From DATHWB01 sp035544575 (lineage in GTDB: Bacteria > Actinomycetota > Acidimicrobiia > Spongiisociales > ZC4RG35): a stretch of 22,446 nt of DNA. Of the stretch, positions 14,816-22,446 are shown piece after piece. Where the stretch lies: assembly GCA_035544575.1 (NCBI GenBank), contig DATKEC010000050.1, positions 1 through 22,446 of the forward strand, in the 5' to 3' direction. Made by a program: the position numbers and the translations under genes. Every line of letters starts with the position of its first letter. Position 1 is the stretch's first letter. A model generated the notes under the pieces. It did not search any database. It saw only the letters and a program-made list of their open reading frames with translations, and was not told where the DNA came from.

Positions 14816-17563
14816 GTGACCTCAGTCGACCTGTCCGACGCCATCGACGACCCCCGGGACGAGGAACTCCGGGCCGACATTCGGCGGCTCGGGGCCGAGC
14901 TCGGCAACGCTCTCCAACGCCAGCACGGTTCACGTCTCCTCGATCTCGTCGAGCGGGTCCGTGCGCTGACGAAATCAGTCCGCCTCACGGGAGACGAGAG
15001 TGCGGGCGCACAACTCGAGGAGGTGTTGGCGTCGCTGCACCTCTCGGACGCGATCAACCTGGTGCGGGCCTTCTCGGCCTACTTCTATCTCGCCAACGTG
15101 GCTGAACAGAGCCACCGGGTGGGCGACCTGGCGATGACCGACGAGAACCGCACGATCGCCGCCACCGTGGACCGTGTCCTGGCGGCGAACCTCGATCCGG
15201 GCCTCGTCGAGGCAGTCCTGGGCAGATTGGAACTTCGTCCCGTGTTCACCGCTCATCCGACCGAAGCCGCCCGGCGCACCCTGCTCACCAAACTCCGACG
15301 AGTCGCCGAACTCCTCGGCGAGCGATCTGATCCGCGGAGAACCGAAACCGACCGACGACGAATCGATCGGCGGGTAGCCGAACTCATCGATCAGATCTGG
15401 CAGACCGATGAGCTGCGCTCGGATCGTCCGACACCGATCGACGAGGCGCGGTCCGCCGTCTTCTACCTGGATCAACTCGCCTCCGACGTCCTTCCCGATC
15501 TCGGCGACGAGATCGACCTCCAGCTCGCCCGGCTGGGCGCCGGTGGAACCCGGCGACCACCCATACGGTTCGGAACGTGGGTGGCGGGCGATCGCGACGG
15601 CAACCCGAACGTGACCCCGGAGCTCACGATGAAGGTTCTCGAAATGCAGCACGAACACGGGCTGAGGGCACTGATCGAACACGTCGAGGCCGTAGCCGAG
15701 GAGTTGTCGATGTCGGCCAGGATCCACGGCATCTCCGACGAGCTCACCGCCAGTCTCGAGATCGATCGTGCTGCGCTCCCGACGGTGTGGGAGAGGTTCA
15801 AGGTCCTGAACGCCGACGAGCCCTACCGTTTGAAGTGCGCCTACATTCATCAGCGGCTGCGAAACACCCAGCGCCGGGTGGCTGGCGACGCCCGCCACGT
15901 TCCGGACAAGGACTACCTGCGCGGGGACCAGCTCCTCGCCGACCTCGCTCTCATGCGGCGTTCGCTCGACGACAACGCCGGCGGCCTGATCGCCAGCGGA
16001 GCGCTCATGCGACTCATCCGCAATGTCGAGATCTTCGGTTTCCACCTGGCGACGATGGACATCCGCGAGCACGCCGAAAAGCACCACGACGTGCTCGTTC
16101 AGCTCTACGACCGCCTCGGGACGGATTACACCAGTCTGGATCGCGCCAGCCGAACGAGCCTGCTGGCGTCCGAACTCGGCAACCGACGTCCGCTGGCATC
16201 GCCCGTGACTCCCCTCGACGGGCGGGCGGCGGTGACTTTCGACACCTTCAGCGCCATCCGCCGCGCCCATGAGCGCTTCGGACCCGGGGTGATCCAGTCC
16301 TACATCGTGTCGATGACCCAGGGGGTCGACGACGTGCTCGCCGCCGCAGTTCTCGCCCGGGACGCAGGCTTGATCGATCTGCACGCTGGAACGGCGTCGG
16401 TCGACATCGTTCCGCTCTTCGAGACGATCGAAGAGCTGCGAAGGGCCGGTGAGCTGCTCGACGCCATGCTCTCGGTGCCGGCGTATCGCCGGATCGTCGA
16501 GCTGCGCGGGAACACCCAAGAAGTGATGCTCGGCTATTCGGATTCGAACAAGTTCGGAGGCATCACCACCTCGCAGTGGGAGATCTACAAAGCTCAGCGG
16601 CTCCTGCGCAACGCCGCCACGCAGCACGGCGTCACGCTCCTGGGGTTCCACGGCCGCGGCGGCACCATCGGCCGCGGCGGCGGCCCCACCCATCAAGCGA
16701 TACTCGCCCAACCGTTCGGAACTATCGACGGCGGCATCAAGGTCACCGAGCAGGGTGAAGTGATCTCGGACAAGTACGGGCTTCCCGGTCTCGCCACCCG
16801 CAATCTCGAACTCGCCGTGTCATCGGTGCTCGAGGCGTCGCTGCTCCACCGCGTCTCACGCCAGCCCAAGGATGTCCTCGATCGGTGGACCGAGACGATG
16901 GAACTCATCTCTCAATCGGCCTTCGCGGCATATCGGGACCTCGTCGACAGCGAAGGTCTCGTCGACTACTTCCTCTCGTCGACTCCGGTCGAGGAGCTGG
17001 CCGAGATGAACATCGGATCGCGGCCGTCGCGGCGTCCGGGTGGCGGAACGGGTCTCGAGGACCTCAGAGCGATCCCGTGGGTCTTCGGGTGGACCCAGTC
17101 CCGCCAGATCGTCCCAGGATGGTTCGGCGTCGGCACGGGCCTGGCTTCTGCCCGCCAGGCAGGGGCGTGGGAGATCGTCGAGGAGATGCAGGAAAACTGG
17201 CTCTTCATGCAGACCTTCGTCTCGAATGTCGAGATGACCCTGACCAAGACCGACCTCGCGATCGCCTCTCGTTACGTGCAACAGCTCGTCGACCCGGCCC
17301 TTCACCACCTCTTCGATGTGATCACCGCCGAGTTCGTGCGCACGTCAGAGGAGATCTCGCGCCTCACCGGAGACGCCCTCCTCGATCGACTACCGATCCT
17401 GCAGCGCACGTTGGCCGTCCGCGACTACTACCTCGATCCCCTCAACTACCTCCAGGTTTCGTTGCTGGAGCGCAGCCGGGCAGGTGAGCGTGACTCGCAG
17501 CTCGAGCGTGCCCTCCTCCTCACCGTCAACGGGATTGCGGCCGGAATGCGAAACACGGGCTGA
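14816..17563 (+). CDS. ppc: Phosphoenolpyruvate carboxylase
   Basis: This enzyme carboxylates phosphoenolpyruvate with bicarbonate to oxaloacetate, an anaplerotic reaction. It has 915 residues, normal for the bacterial type. Signature blocks are VFTAHPTEAARRTLL with catalytic His147, FGTWVAGDRDGNPNVTP, FHLATMDIREHAEKHH, MLGYSDSNKFGGI, GFHGRGGTIGRGGGPTH (His612, Arg614) and GSRPSRRPGGG (about 732-743), and the C-terminus AAGMRNTG. The SDSNK motif is followed by Phe instead of the commoner Asp. The GTG start gives MTSVDLSDAI and lies 6 nt after TAGGCT with no SD, consistent with a leaderless mRNA. The gene is divergent from ffh and is followed by an unrelated lipoprotein gene. Allosteric control cannot be judged from the sequence alone. 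Confidence 0.98.
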   Translation: MTSVDLSDAIDDPRDEELRADIRRLGAELGNALQRQHGSRLLDLVERVRALTKSVRLTGDESAGAQLEEVLASLHLSDAINLVRAFSAYFYLANVAEQSHRVGDLAMTDENRTIAATVDRVLAANLDPGLVEAVLGRLELRPVFTAHPTEAARRTLLTKLRRVAELLGERSDPRRTETDRRRIDRRVAELIDQIWQTDELRSDRPTPIDEARSAVFYLDQLASDVLPDLGDEIDLQLARLGAGGTRRPPIRFGTWVAGDRDGNPNVTPELTMKVLEMQHEHGLRALIEHVEAVAEELSMSARIHGISDELTASLEIDRAALPTVWERFKVLNADEPYRLKCAYIHQRLRNTQRRVAGDARHVPDKDYLRGDQLLADLALMRRSLDDNAGGLIASGALMRLIRNVEIFGFHLATMDIREHAEKHHDVLVQLYDRLGTDYTSLDRASRTSLLASELGNRRPLASPVTPLDGRAAVTFDTFSAIRRAHERFGPGVIQSYIVSMTQGVDDVLAAAVLARDAGLIDLHAGTASVDIVPLFETIEELRRAGELLDAMLSVPAYRRIVELRGNTQEVMLGYSDSNKFGGITTSQWEIYKAQRLLRNAATQHGVTLLGFHGRGGTIGRGGGPTHQAILAQPFGTIDGGIKVTEQGEVISDKYGLPGLATRNLELAVSSVLEASLLHRVSRQPKDVLDRWTETMELISQSAFAAYRDLVDSEGLVDYFLSSTPVEELAEMNIGSRPSRRPGGGTGLEDLRAIPWVFGWTQSRQIVPGWFGVGTGLASARQAGAWEIVEEMQENWLFMQTFVSNVEMTLTKTDLAIASRYVQQLVDPALHHLFDVITAEFVRTSEEISRLTGDALLDRLPILQRTLAVRDYYLDPLNYLQVSLLERSRAGERDSQLERALLLTVNGIAAGMRNTG

Positions 17564-17616
17564 ACTCCGCGATAGAACACATGGCGTGGCCGCCCCGGCA
17601 GACCACGATTGCCGAT

Positions 17617-19023
17617 GTGAAGCACTCCAGATCCGTGATCGTCGCCCTGATCAGCACGGTCGCGGTCTCGTGCACGGCCGTCCCGACTCCCGCTCCGGCG
17701 AATCCGGATGACTCCGCCACAGCTGTCCCGTTGACGACCACCACGGCCGTCGCCGCCGTGAACAGTCGCGGCCTGCCGTTCCCTCCGGCACCCGACGCCC
17801 CCAACGGCCCTTTCGACGACGACACCGCTGGTTTGATCGATCAGATCTGGTCCGGCCTTCCCGATTTCGTGGACGCCGAATCCATCCGCCGCCTCGGTGA
17901 GACCGACGACATCCGCGTGGCATGGATCATCGCCGACCTGCTCAGGTTCGCCGGATCAGGCGAGATCCTCCGGGCCGCGATCGAAGCGCTCGCGCCGCTC
18001 ACCGGTGTGCAGTTCAACGGGGTCGCCACCTGGGTTTCGCTCACCGATCACCTGATTGCCTGGGACACGCCAGGGCCACCCGGCTATCTGGAGTACAAAC
18101 GACGGCTCTTCACGGTCGTCGACGAGCGATGGGAATTCGTCTTCGCCGAGCCGAATGTCATGGACATGCGCCATCTGTCGTGGGGAGGTGTGCTCATCGA
18201 CGACCGCCCGCTGGGCGATCCGAATCCGTGTCCGCGGGGCTGCATCCCCGCCCTCGATGATCCGGCAGTCACGGATGTGGCCGGCGGGGCGTGGTACCCC
18301 GACGATGCGATCGTCTTCGGCGTCGTGATCGGCGGTGAAGCCCGGGCCTACCCCAAGAACATCATGGAGATCCACGAGATGGTGAACGACACGCTCGGCG
18401 GGCGCCGCTTCGCGATGCCGTACTGCACGCTGTGCGCCTCGGCTCAGGTCTTCTTCACCGACGACCTCGCCGGATTCGCCCCCGTCCTCCGCACGTCGGG
18501 GCTGCTGTCACGCTCGAACAAGGTCATGTACGACCTCGAGACTCGTTCGGTTTTCGACACATTCACCGGAGCGGCCGTGACCGGCCCTCTACTCGAGGCG
18601 GGAGTAGTCCTCGAACAGGCAGGGGTCGTCACCTCGCCATGGGGAGAGTGGAAGGCGGCTCACCCGGACACGACCATCGTGGCTGCCGACGGCGGTATCG
18701 GACGCACCTACGACCTCGACCCCCTCCGCGGTCGGGACGACAACGGACCGATCTTTCCGATCGGGGATCGCGACCTGCGACTCGGCGTTCAGGAACAGGT
18801 GCTGGGCGTCGTGGCTCCTGACGGGACGGCGATCGCGTTTCCCGTCCGCGCCGCCCAGAACGCCCTCGCCAACGGCGAAGTGGTGTCATTGGCGGGGGTG
18901 GAAGTCGTCATGGACGGCGGCGGTGTCCGCGCGCTGGCCGAGGGGGTGCCGATCGGCTCGCATCAGGCTTTCTGGTTTGCGTGGAGCCAGTTCCATCCCG
19001 ACACGCTCCTGTGGGAGGGATGA
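17617..19023 (+). CDS. DUF3179-family lipoprotein
   Basis: I prefer the GTG at 17617, which gives MKHSRSVIVALISTVAVSC, a compact lipoprotein signal with Cys19 as the lipidated residue. An ATG at 17581 would add 12 residues before the basic start. The mature protein (468 aa in total) has a Pro/Thr-rich linker (about 20-55), a helical region (65-135) and a DUF3179 domain (about 220-440). Typical features are ARAYPKNIMEIHEMVND (His253), MPYCTLCASAQVF (Cys270 and Cys273), LLSRSNKVMYDLETRSVFDTFTG and EWKAAHPDTTIV. A second pair, CPRGC, is at 205-209. The conserved His and Cys positions suggest metal or cofactor binding, but no activity is known for the family. It lies 53 bp after ppc and may be read through from it. 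Confidence 0.8.
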   Translation: MKHSRSVIVALISTVAVSCTAVPTPAPANPDDSATAVPLTTTTAVAAVNSRGLPFPPAPDAPNGPFDDDTAGLIDQIWSGLPDFVDAESIRRLGETDDIRVAWIIADLLRFAGSGEILRAAIEALAPLTGVQFNGVATWVSLTDHLIAWDTPGPPGYLEYKRRLFTVVDERWEFVFAEPNVMDMRHLSWGGVLIDDRPLGDPNPCPRGCIPALDDPAVTDVAGGAWYPDDAIVFGVVIGGEARAYPKNIMEIHEMVNDTLGGRRFAMPYCTLCASAQVFFTDDLAGFAPVLRTSGLLSRSNKVMYDLETRSVFDTFTGAAVTGPLLEAGVVLEQAGVVTSPWGEWKAAHPDTTIVAADGGIGRTYDLDPLRGRDDNGPIFPIGDRDLRLGVQEQVLGVVAPDGTAIAFPVRAAQNALANGEVVSLAGVEVVMDGGGVRALAEGVPIGSHQAFWFAWSQFHPDTLLWEG

Positions 19024-19026
19024 GCC

Positions 19027-19042
19027 ACCGGCGCGCGCCGGT
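19027..19042. repeat. 16-bp perfect palindrome upstream of upp
   Basis: ACCGGCGC is followed directly by GCGCCGGT. The palindrome begins 4 bp after the DUF3179 stop and ends 10 bp before the TAGCCT element of upp, so it covers the -35 region. It could be a dimeric repressor site or, as a GC-rich hairpin without a T-run, part of a terminator for the upstream gene. Confidence 0.5.
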
Positions 19043-19052
19043 ACCGCCGCGT

Positions 19053-19058
19053 TAGCCT
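19053..19058 (+). promoter_or_regulatory. Leaderless -10 element (TAGCCT) of the upp operon
   Basis: TAGCCT, preceded by T, ends 7 nt before the GTG start of upp. No SD is present. The same TTAGCCT heptamer occurs before the kinase and AMIN-lipoprotein genes at nearly identical spacing. Confidence 0.55.
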
Positions 19059-19065
19059 GCCGCTC

Positions 19066-19680
19066 GTGTTCACGGCCGTCGACCATCCGCTCGCCCAGCA
19101 CTACCTCACCGACCTGCGATCGATCGAGACCGACACGCCTCGCTTCCGAGCCTCCGCCAGACGTCTCGCCTACCTGCTGGTCGCCGAAGCCACCGCCGAC
19201 CTCGACTTGATCGATGTCGACGTCGAGACACCGCTGGAACGCACCAAGAGCGGCCGGTTGGCCCGTCCGGTGGTGGCCGTTGCCGTGTTCAGAGCGGGGC
19301 TCGGTCTCCTCGACGCCGCGCTCGACATGCTGCCCGAGGCGCTGATCGGCTATGCCGGTGTCCAGCGCAACGAGGAGACTGCCGAACCAATGGAGTACTA
19401 CGCCAAGTTTCCACCAATGGAAAACGCCCGGGTCCTGATCCTCGAGCCGATGCTCGCCACCGGCGGATCCCTGGCCTGGGCGGTGGAGAAGGTGAAAGCC
19501 CATGGCGCCACCGACATCACTGCGGTATGTGTCGTGGCGGCCCCCGAAGGGGTGGCGCACATGGAGGCGATCCATCCGGATGTGCGCATCGTGGCAGCCG
19601 CGCTGGACCGGGATCTCTCCGAGCAGTTCTACATCCGACCGGGACTGGGCGACATGGGCGACCGTCTCTTCGGGACGTGA
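19066..19680 (+). CDS. upp: Uracil phosphoribosyltransferase
   Basis: Upp converts uracil and PRPP to UMP, a pyrimidine salvage step. It has 204 residues, normal length. Motifs are the RAGLGLLDAAL segment (76-86), the PRPP loop ILEPMLATGGSLA (125-137), AAPEGVAHMEAIHPDVRI and the C-terminal YIRPGLGDMGDRLFGT, all diagnostic of the family. The GTG start lies 7 nt after TAGCCT. It is the first gene of a salvage operon: its stop overlaps the GTG of the alkyltransferase-like gene, followed by deoB and deoA. Together they recover bases and deoxyribose from nucleosides. Confidence 0.97.
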   Translation: MFTAVDHPLAQHYLTDLRSIETDTPRFRASARRLAYLLVAEATADLDLIDVDVETPLERTKSGRLARPVVAVAVFRAGLGLLDAALDMLPEALIGYAGVQRNEETAEPMEYYAKFPPMENARVLILEPMLATGGSLAWAVEKVKAHGATDITAVCVVAAPEGVAHMEAIHPDVRIVAAALDRDLSEQFYIRPGLGDMGDRLFGT

Positions 19681-19952
19681 CCGCCCAATTCGAAGATGCG
19701 GTGCTCGAGGTGATCCGCTCCATCCCGGCCGGTCACGTCATGTCCTACGGAGACATCGCGGCCGAAGCCGGCTTTCCCCGTGCCGCTCGGGCGGTTGGAA
19801 CTCTCCTCGCTACGACGCCCGCCGACTGTCCGTGGTGGCGGGTGGTTGGCTGGGACGGGCGCCTGCGGGCCCCCGATGTGGGCAAGCAGGCAGCACTCCT
19901 CGCCACCGAGTCGGTCCTCGTGCGTGGAGGAAGGGCCATACTCTCGAAATGA
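19677..19952 (+). CDS. Alkyltransferase-like (ATL) DNA-binding protein
   Basis: This is a 91-residue protein matching the C-terminal DNA-binding half of O6-alkylguanine-DNA alkyltransferase. HVMSYGDIAAEAGFPRAARAVGTLL (about 20-44) contains the recognition helix with the Arg-finger position (Arg38). Where true alkyltransferases have PCHR, this protein has PWWR (52-55), so the acceptor Cys is Trp53 and the His is also Trp. ATL proteins bind O6-alkylguanine without removing it and hand the lesion to nucleotide excision repair. A Cys is present one residue before the Pro but is out of register. The start is the GTG overlapping the upp stop (GTGA); the stop overlaps the deoB ATG (ATGA). Its placement inside a nucleoside-salvage operon is unusual. 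Confidence 0.88.
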   Translation: MTAQFEDAVLEVIRSIPAGHVMSYGDIAAEAGFPRAARAVGTLLATTPADCPWWRVVGWDGRLRAPDVGKQAALLATESVLVRGGRAILSK

Positions 19953-21121
19953 TTCGACGGGCAGTGATCGTGGTCATGGACTCGTGTGGCGCCGGCGAGG
20001 CACCTGATGCCGCCGAATACGGAGATGAGGGTTCGGACACACTCGGCAACACCGCCATCGCCGTCGGCGGTCTCATCGTGCCCCACCTCACCGCCGCCGG
20101 CCTCGGCAATCTCCATGGCGACATCCTCGGGGTGCCGCCGGTGGAGGCACCCACGATGGCTTTCGGGAGGCTCGCCGAAGCCTCCGAGGGCAAGGACTCG
20201 ACCACCGGACACTGGGAGATCGCCGGCATCGTGACCCGGACCGGTCACCGGACGTTCACCGATGACGGATTCCCCGCCGAACTCGTCTCCGCCGTCGAGG
20301 CCGAGGCCGGAGTGGAGTTCATCGGCAATGTCGCGGCTTCCGGCACGGAGATCATCGAGCGCCTCGGCCCCGACCACATGGCCACCGGGAGACCGATTCT
20401 CTACACGAGCGCGGATTCGGTGTTCCAGATCGCCGCGCACAACGATGTCGTCCCCTTGGATCGCCTCTACGAGATTTGCCGGATCGCCCGCAAGCACTGC
20501 AACGACTGGCAGATCGGACGGGTGATCGCCAGACCTTTCGTCGGCGGACCGGGGTCGTTCCGCCGCACCTATGACCGTCAAGACTTCGCCCTCCCGCCGC
20601 ACTCCCCCACCCTGCTCGACCATGCCAAGGATGCAGGTCTCGCGGTTTTCGGAATCGGCAAGATCTCGGACCTGTTCGCCGGAGTGGGCCTGACCGACGC
20701 CGCCCACACCGAAGGCGACCGTGACGGGCTCGAACAGACCGTGGCCGCATTGGCCGACCGCACCGAGGCCGGGATCACCTTCACGAACCTCGTCGATCTC
20801 GACATGACCTACGGCCATCGCGAGAACCCGGCGGGTTACCACGACGGCCTGAAGCTGATCGATTCGTTCATTCCCGCTCTCGTGGCCGGACTCGGAGCCC
20901 AGGATCTCCTGTTCATCACCGCCGATCACGGCAACGATCCGACGGATGGCTCGACGGATCACACGCGGGAGTACGTACCGCTGCTGGTCGCAGGGATGCG
21001 CGCCGCCGGTGTGGCTCTCGGCGATCGGGACCAATACTGCGACATCGCTGCCACCATCGCCGCCGGAATGGGATTGCCCGACCCCGTCCGGGGCGAGTCG
21101 TTCCTGGACCAGATCACATGA
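19949..21121 (+). CDS. deoB: Phosphopentomutase
   Basis: DeoB interconverts (deoxy)ribose-1-phosphate and (deoxy)ribose-5-phosphate, linking nucleoside phosphorolysis to central metabolism. It has 390 residues and belongs to the alkaline-phosphatase-like metalloenzymes. Metal-site motifs are VIVVMDSCGAGEAPDA (Asp11), GKDSTTGHWE with the phosphorylated Thr region, LVDLDMTYGHRENPAGY, and TADHGNDPT (Asp326, His327). The ATG overlaps the ATL stop; a GGAGGAAGG lies about 14 nt upstream, and CATACT 6 nt before the ATG could be a weak internal promoter. The stop overlaps deoA (ATGA), whose product supplies its substrate. Confidence 0.97.
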   Translation: MIRRAVIVVMDSCGAGEAPDAAEYGDEGSDTLGNTAIAVGGLIVPHLTAAGLGNLHGDILGVPPVEAPTMAFGRLAEASEGKDSTTGHWEIAGIVTRTGHRTFTDDGFPAELVSAVEAEAGVEFIGNVAASGTEIIERLGPDHMATGRPILYTSADSVFQIAAHNDVVPLDRLYEICRIARKHCNDWQIGRVIARPFVGGPGSFRRTYDRQDFALPPHSPTLLDHAKDAGLAVFGIGKISDLFAGVGLTDAAHTEGDRDGLEQTVAALADRTEAGITFTNLVDLDMTYGHRENPAGYHDGLKLIDSFIPALVAGLGAQDLLFITADHGNDPTDGSTDHTREYVPLLVAGMRAAGVALGDRDQYCDIAATIAAGMGLPDPVRGESFLDQIT

Positions 21122-22422
21122 ATGTCGTCGATCTCATCGAAGCCAAGCGCGACGGCGGGGAACTCTCCGACGAAGAGATCGCCTCGCTGATCAAGGGCTA
21201 CACAGCCGGGACCGTCACCGACTACCAGATGGCGGCGATGGCGATGGCGGTCTTCATCCGCGGCCTCGACAACCGCGAACTGGAGGCGTGGACCTCGGCC
21301 ATGATGCACTCGGGGGAGATCCTCGACTTCTCCCACATCGCACAGCCGAAGGTGGACAAACACTCCACCGGCGGCGTCGGCGACAAGGTTTCGATTTCCC
21401 TCGCGCCGATCGTCGCCTCCTGCGGTGTGGCGATCCCGATGATGTCCGGTCGTGGGTTGGGCCACACTGGCGGCACGCTCGACAAGCTCGAGGCGATACC
21501 CGGGTTCAGAACCCAGCTCACTCCTGGCGAGTTCACCCGAGTGCTCGAACGTCACGGTCTCGTCCTCGCCGGACAGTCAGAGACCCTGGTCCCAGCCGAC
21601 CGCAAGCTCTACGCCCTGCGCGATGCCACCGGCACAGTTCCATCCACACCCCTGATCGCGAGTTCGATCATGTCCAAGAAGCTCGCCGAAGGACTCGACG
21701 CCCTGGTACTCGATGTGAAGGTGGGCGTCGGGGCTTTCATGCAGAACCTGGACGACGCACGCACACTCGCCGGGACGATGGTGGCCATCGGCTCGCGTCA
21801 TGGCGTGAATACGGTCGCCGTGCTGACGGCGATGAATGCTCCACTCGGCCGCGAAGTCGGCAACGCGTCGGAGATCCGCGAATCCCTCGACGTGCTGCGC
21901 GGTGGCGGGCCGGCCGACCTCGTCGAAGTCACGATGGCTCTCGGAATCGAGATGCTGGTTGCCGCCGGAATCTCCACCGATGAGGACGACGCGCGTTCGC
22001 GCCTAGAGGGCGCCGTCACCTCAGGACGAGCCCTGGAGCTCTTCGGAGACGTCGTCGCCGCCCAGGGAGGTGACCGCCGCGTCCTCGAAGACGACTCGAT
22101 CATGGCCGGCGCTGATCGCTCCCACACGGTTCTCGCCGATCGCAGCGGCGTCCTCTCGGTCTGCCATGCCCGCAAGATCGGGGTGGCGGCGATGCGCCTC
22201 GGCGCCGGTCGTGAACGGAAAGAGGACACGATCGACCCCGGTGTCGGAATCACGCTCGAAGCAAAGCCCGGGGACCACGTCAGCGAGGGGGACCGGCTCG
22301 CCACCCTCCACTACCGGCATCCTGCTCGCTTGCAGGAGGCCCTCCGCGTCCTCGATGGCGCCTTTGTGCTCGACGTCGACGCTCCGTCCGACCCGTTGAT
22401 CATCGACCGGATTGGTCGCTGA
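21118..22422 (+). CDS. deoA: Pyrimidine-nucleoside / thymidine phosphorylase
   Basis: The enzyme splits thymidine (and, in the broader family, uridine) with phosphate into the base and (deoxy)ribose-1-phosphate. The 434-residue protein is full length. The family signature is complete: KVDKHSTGGVGDKVS (78-92), SGRGLGHTGGTLDKLEAIPGF (110-130), and later SSIMSKKLAEGLDALVLDVKVG. The C-terminal alpha/beta domain contains GVGITLEAKPGDHVSEGDRLA, typical of PYNP. The length and the C-terminal domain fit both DeoA and Pdp, so substrate preference is open. It completes the route base to Upp and sugar phosphate to DeoB. Only 24 bases follow its stop, with no feature visible. Confidence 0.95.
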   Translation: MNVVDLIEAKRDGGELSDEEIASLIKGYTAGTVTDYQMAAMAMAVFIRGLDNRELEAWTSAMMHSGEILDFSHIAQPKVDKHSTGGVGDKVSISLAPIVASCGVAIPMMSGRGLGHTGGTLDKLEAIPGFRTQLTPGEFTRVLERHGLVLAGQSETLVPADRKLYALRDATGTVPSTPLIASSIMSKKLAEGLDALVLDVKVGVGAFMQNLDDARTLAGTMVAIGSRHGVNTVAVLTAMNAPLGREVGNASEIRESLDVLRGGGPADLVEVTMALGIEMLVAAGISTDEDDARSRLEGAVTSGRALELFGDVVAAQGGDRRVLEDDSIMAGADRSHTVLADRSGVLSVCHARKIGVAAMRLGAGRERKEDTIDPGVGITLEAKPGDHVSEGDRLATLHYRHPARLQEALRVLDGAFVLDVDAPSDPLIIDRIGR

Positions 22423-22446
22423 CGATTCGGGATACAGACCGCTCGG

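Noticed and set aside
14975..16711. A 578-codon open frame antisense to ppc, and similar long antisense frames at 4757-6007 and 2470-3699
   Set aside because: They lie opposite well-recognised genes (ppc, the transporter ATPases, murQ). High-GC codon bias leaves antisense frames open. Their translations show no recognisable domain and no SD or promoter.
19677..19952. Active O6-alkylguanine-DNA alkyltransferase (ogt/MGMT)
   Set aside because: The acceptor cysteine motif PCHR is replaced by PWWR, so suicide alkyl transfer is not possible; an ATL-type lesion-binding protein fits better.

Overview
The window is high-GC, tightly packed bacterial chromosome, most likely from a member of the Actinomycetota. 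The evidence is actinobacterial-style leaderless promoters, a bS16 protein with a long acidic tail, a NarL-type two-component system, and the high-GC codon bias. An Acidimicrobiia-like lineage is a guess; I see no marker that fixes the order. I see no rRNA, tRNA, CRISPR array, insertion sequence, or intergenic gap above 300 bp.

Region 1 (1-6816, + strand) is one operon of seven genes with start/stop overlaps: a 5'-truncated serine hydrolase resembling the AmiE/YbbE-like beta-lactamase-fold family, two Dpp/Opp-type permeases, murQ, anmK, and two Dpp/Opp-type ATPases. The two cell-wall-sugar enzymes sit between the permease pair and the ATPase pair. I read this as a system that trims, imports and catabolises (anhydro)MurNAc-containing wall fragments through a peptide-type ABC transporter. 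The solute-binding protein is not in the window.

Region 2 (6953-14746, mainly - strand) is the translation/secretion group ffh-rpsP-khpA-rimM, with trmD about 4.5 kb further along the same strand. Between rimM and trmD lie a divergent lipoprotein gene (AMIN-like), a histidine kinase/response regulator pair, a small operon (37-aa ORF, ribbon-helix-helix protein, DUF4097 beta-repeat protein) and a YbjQ-like gene. The small operon has the only canonical -35/-10 promoter with an SD leader that I recognised. It carries three perfect 8-bp direct repeats spaced exactly 11 bp, a good candidate operator for its own ribbon-helix-helix protein.

Region 3 (14816-22422, + strand) holds phosphoenolpyruvate carboxylase (ppc), a DUF3179 lipoprotein, and an overlapping nucleoside-salvage operon: upp, an alkyltransferase-like (ATL) gene, deoB, deoA.

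Seven genes that head transcription units (trmD, the YbjQ-like gene, the kinase, the AMIN lipoprotein, ffh, ppc, upp) have a TANNNT element, mostly close to TAGCCT, 6-9 nt before the start codon. This is the layout expected for leaderless mRNAs. In three divergent pairs these promoters are packed into 23-69 bp.
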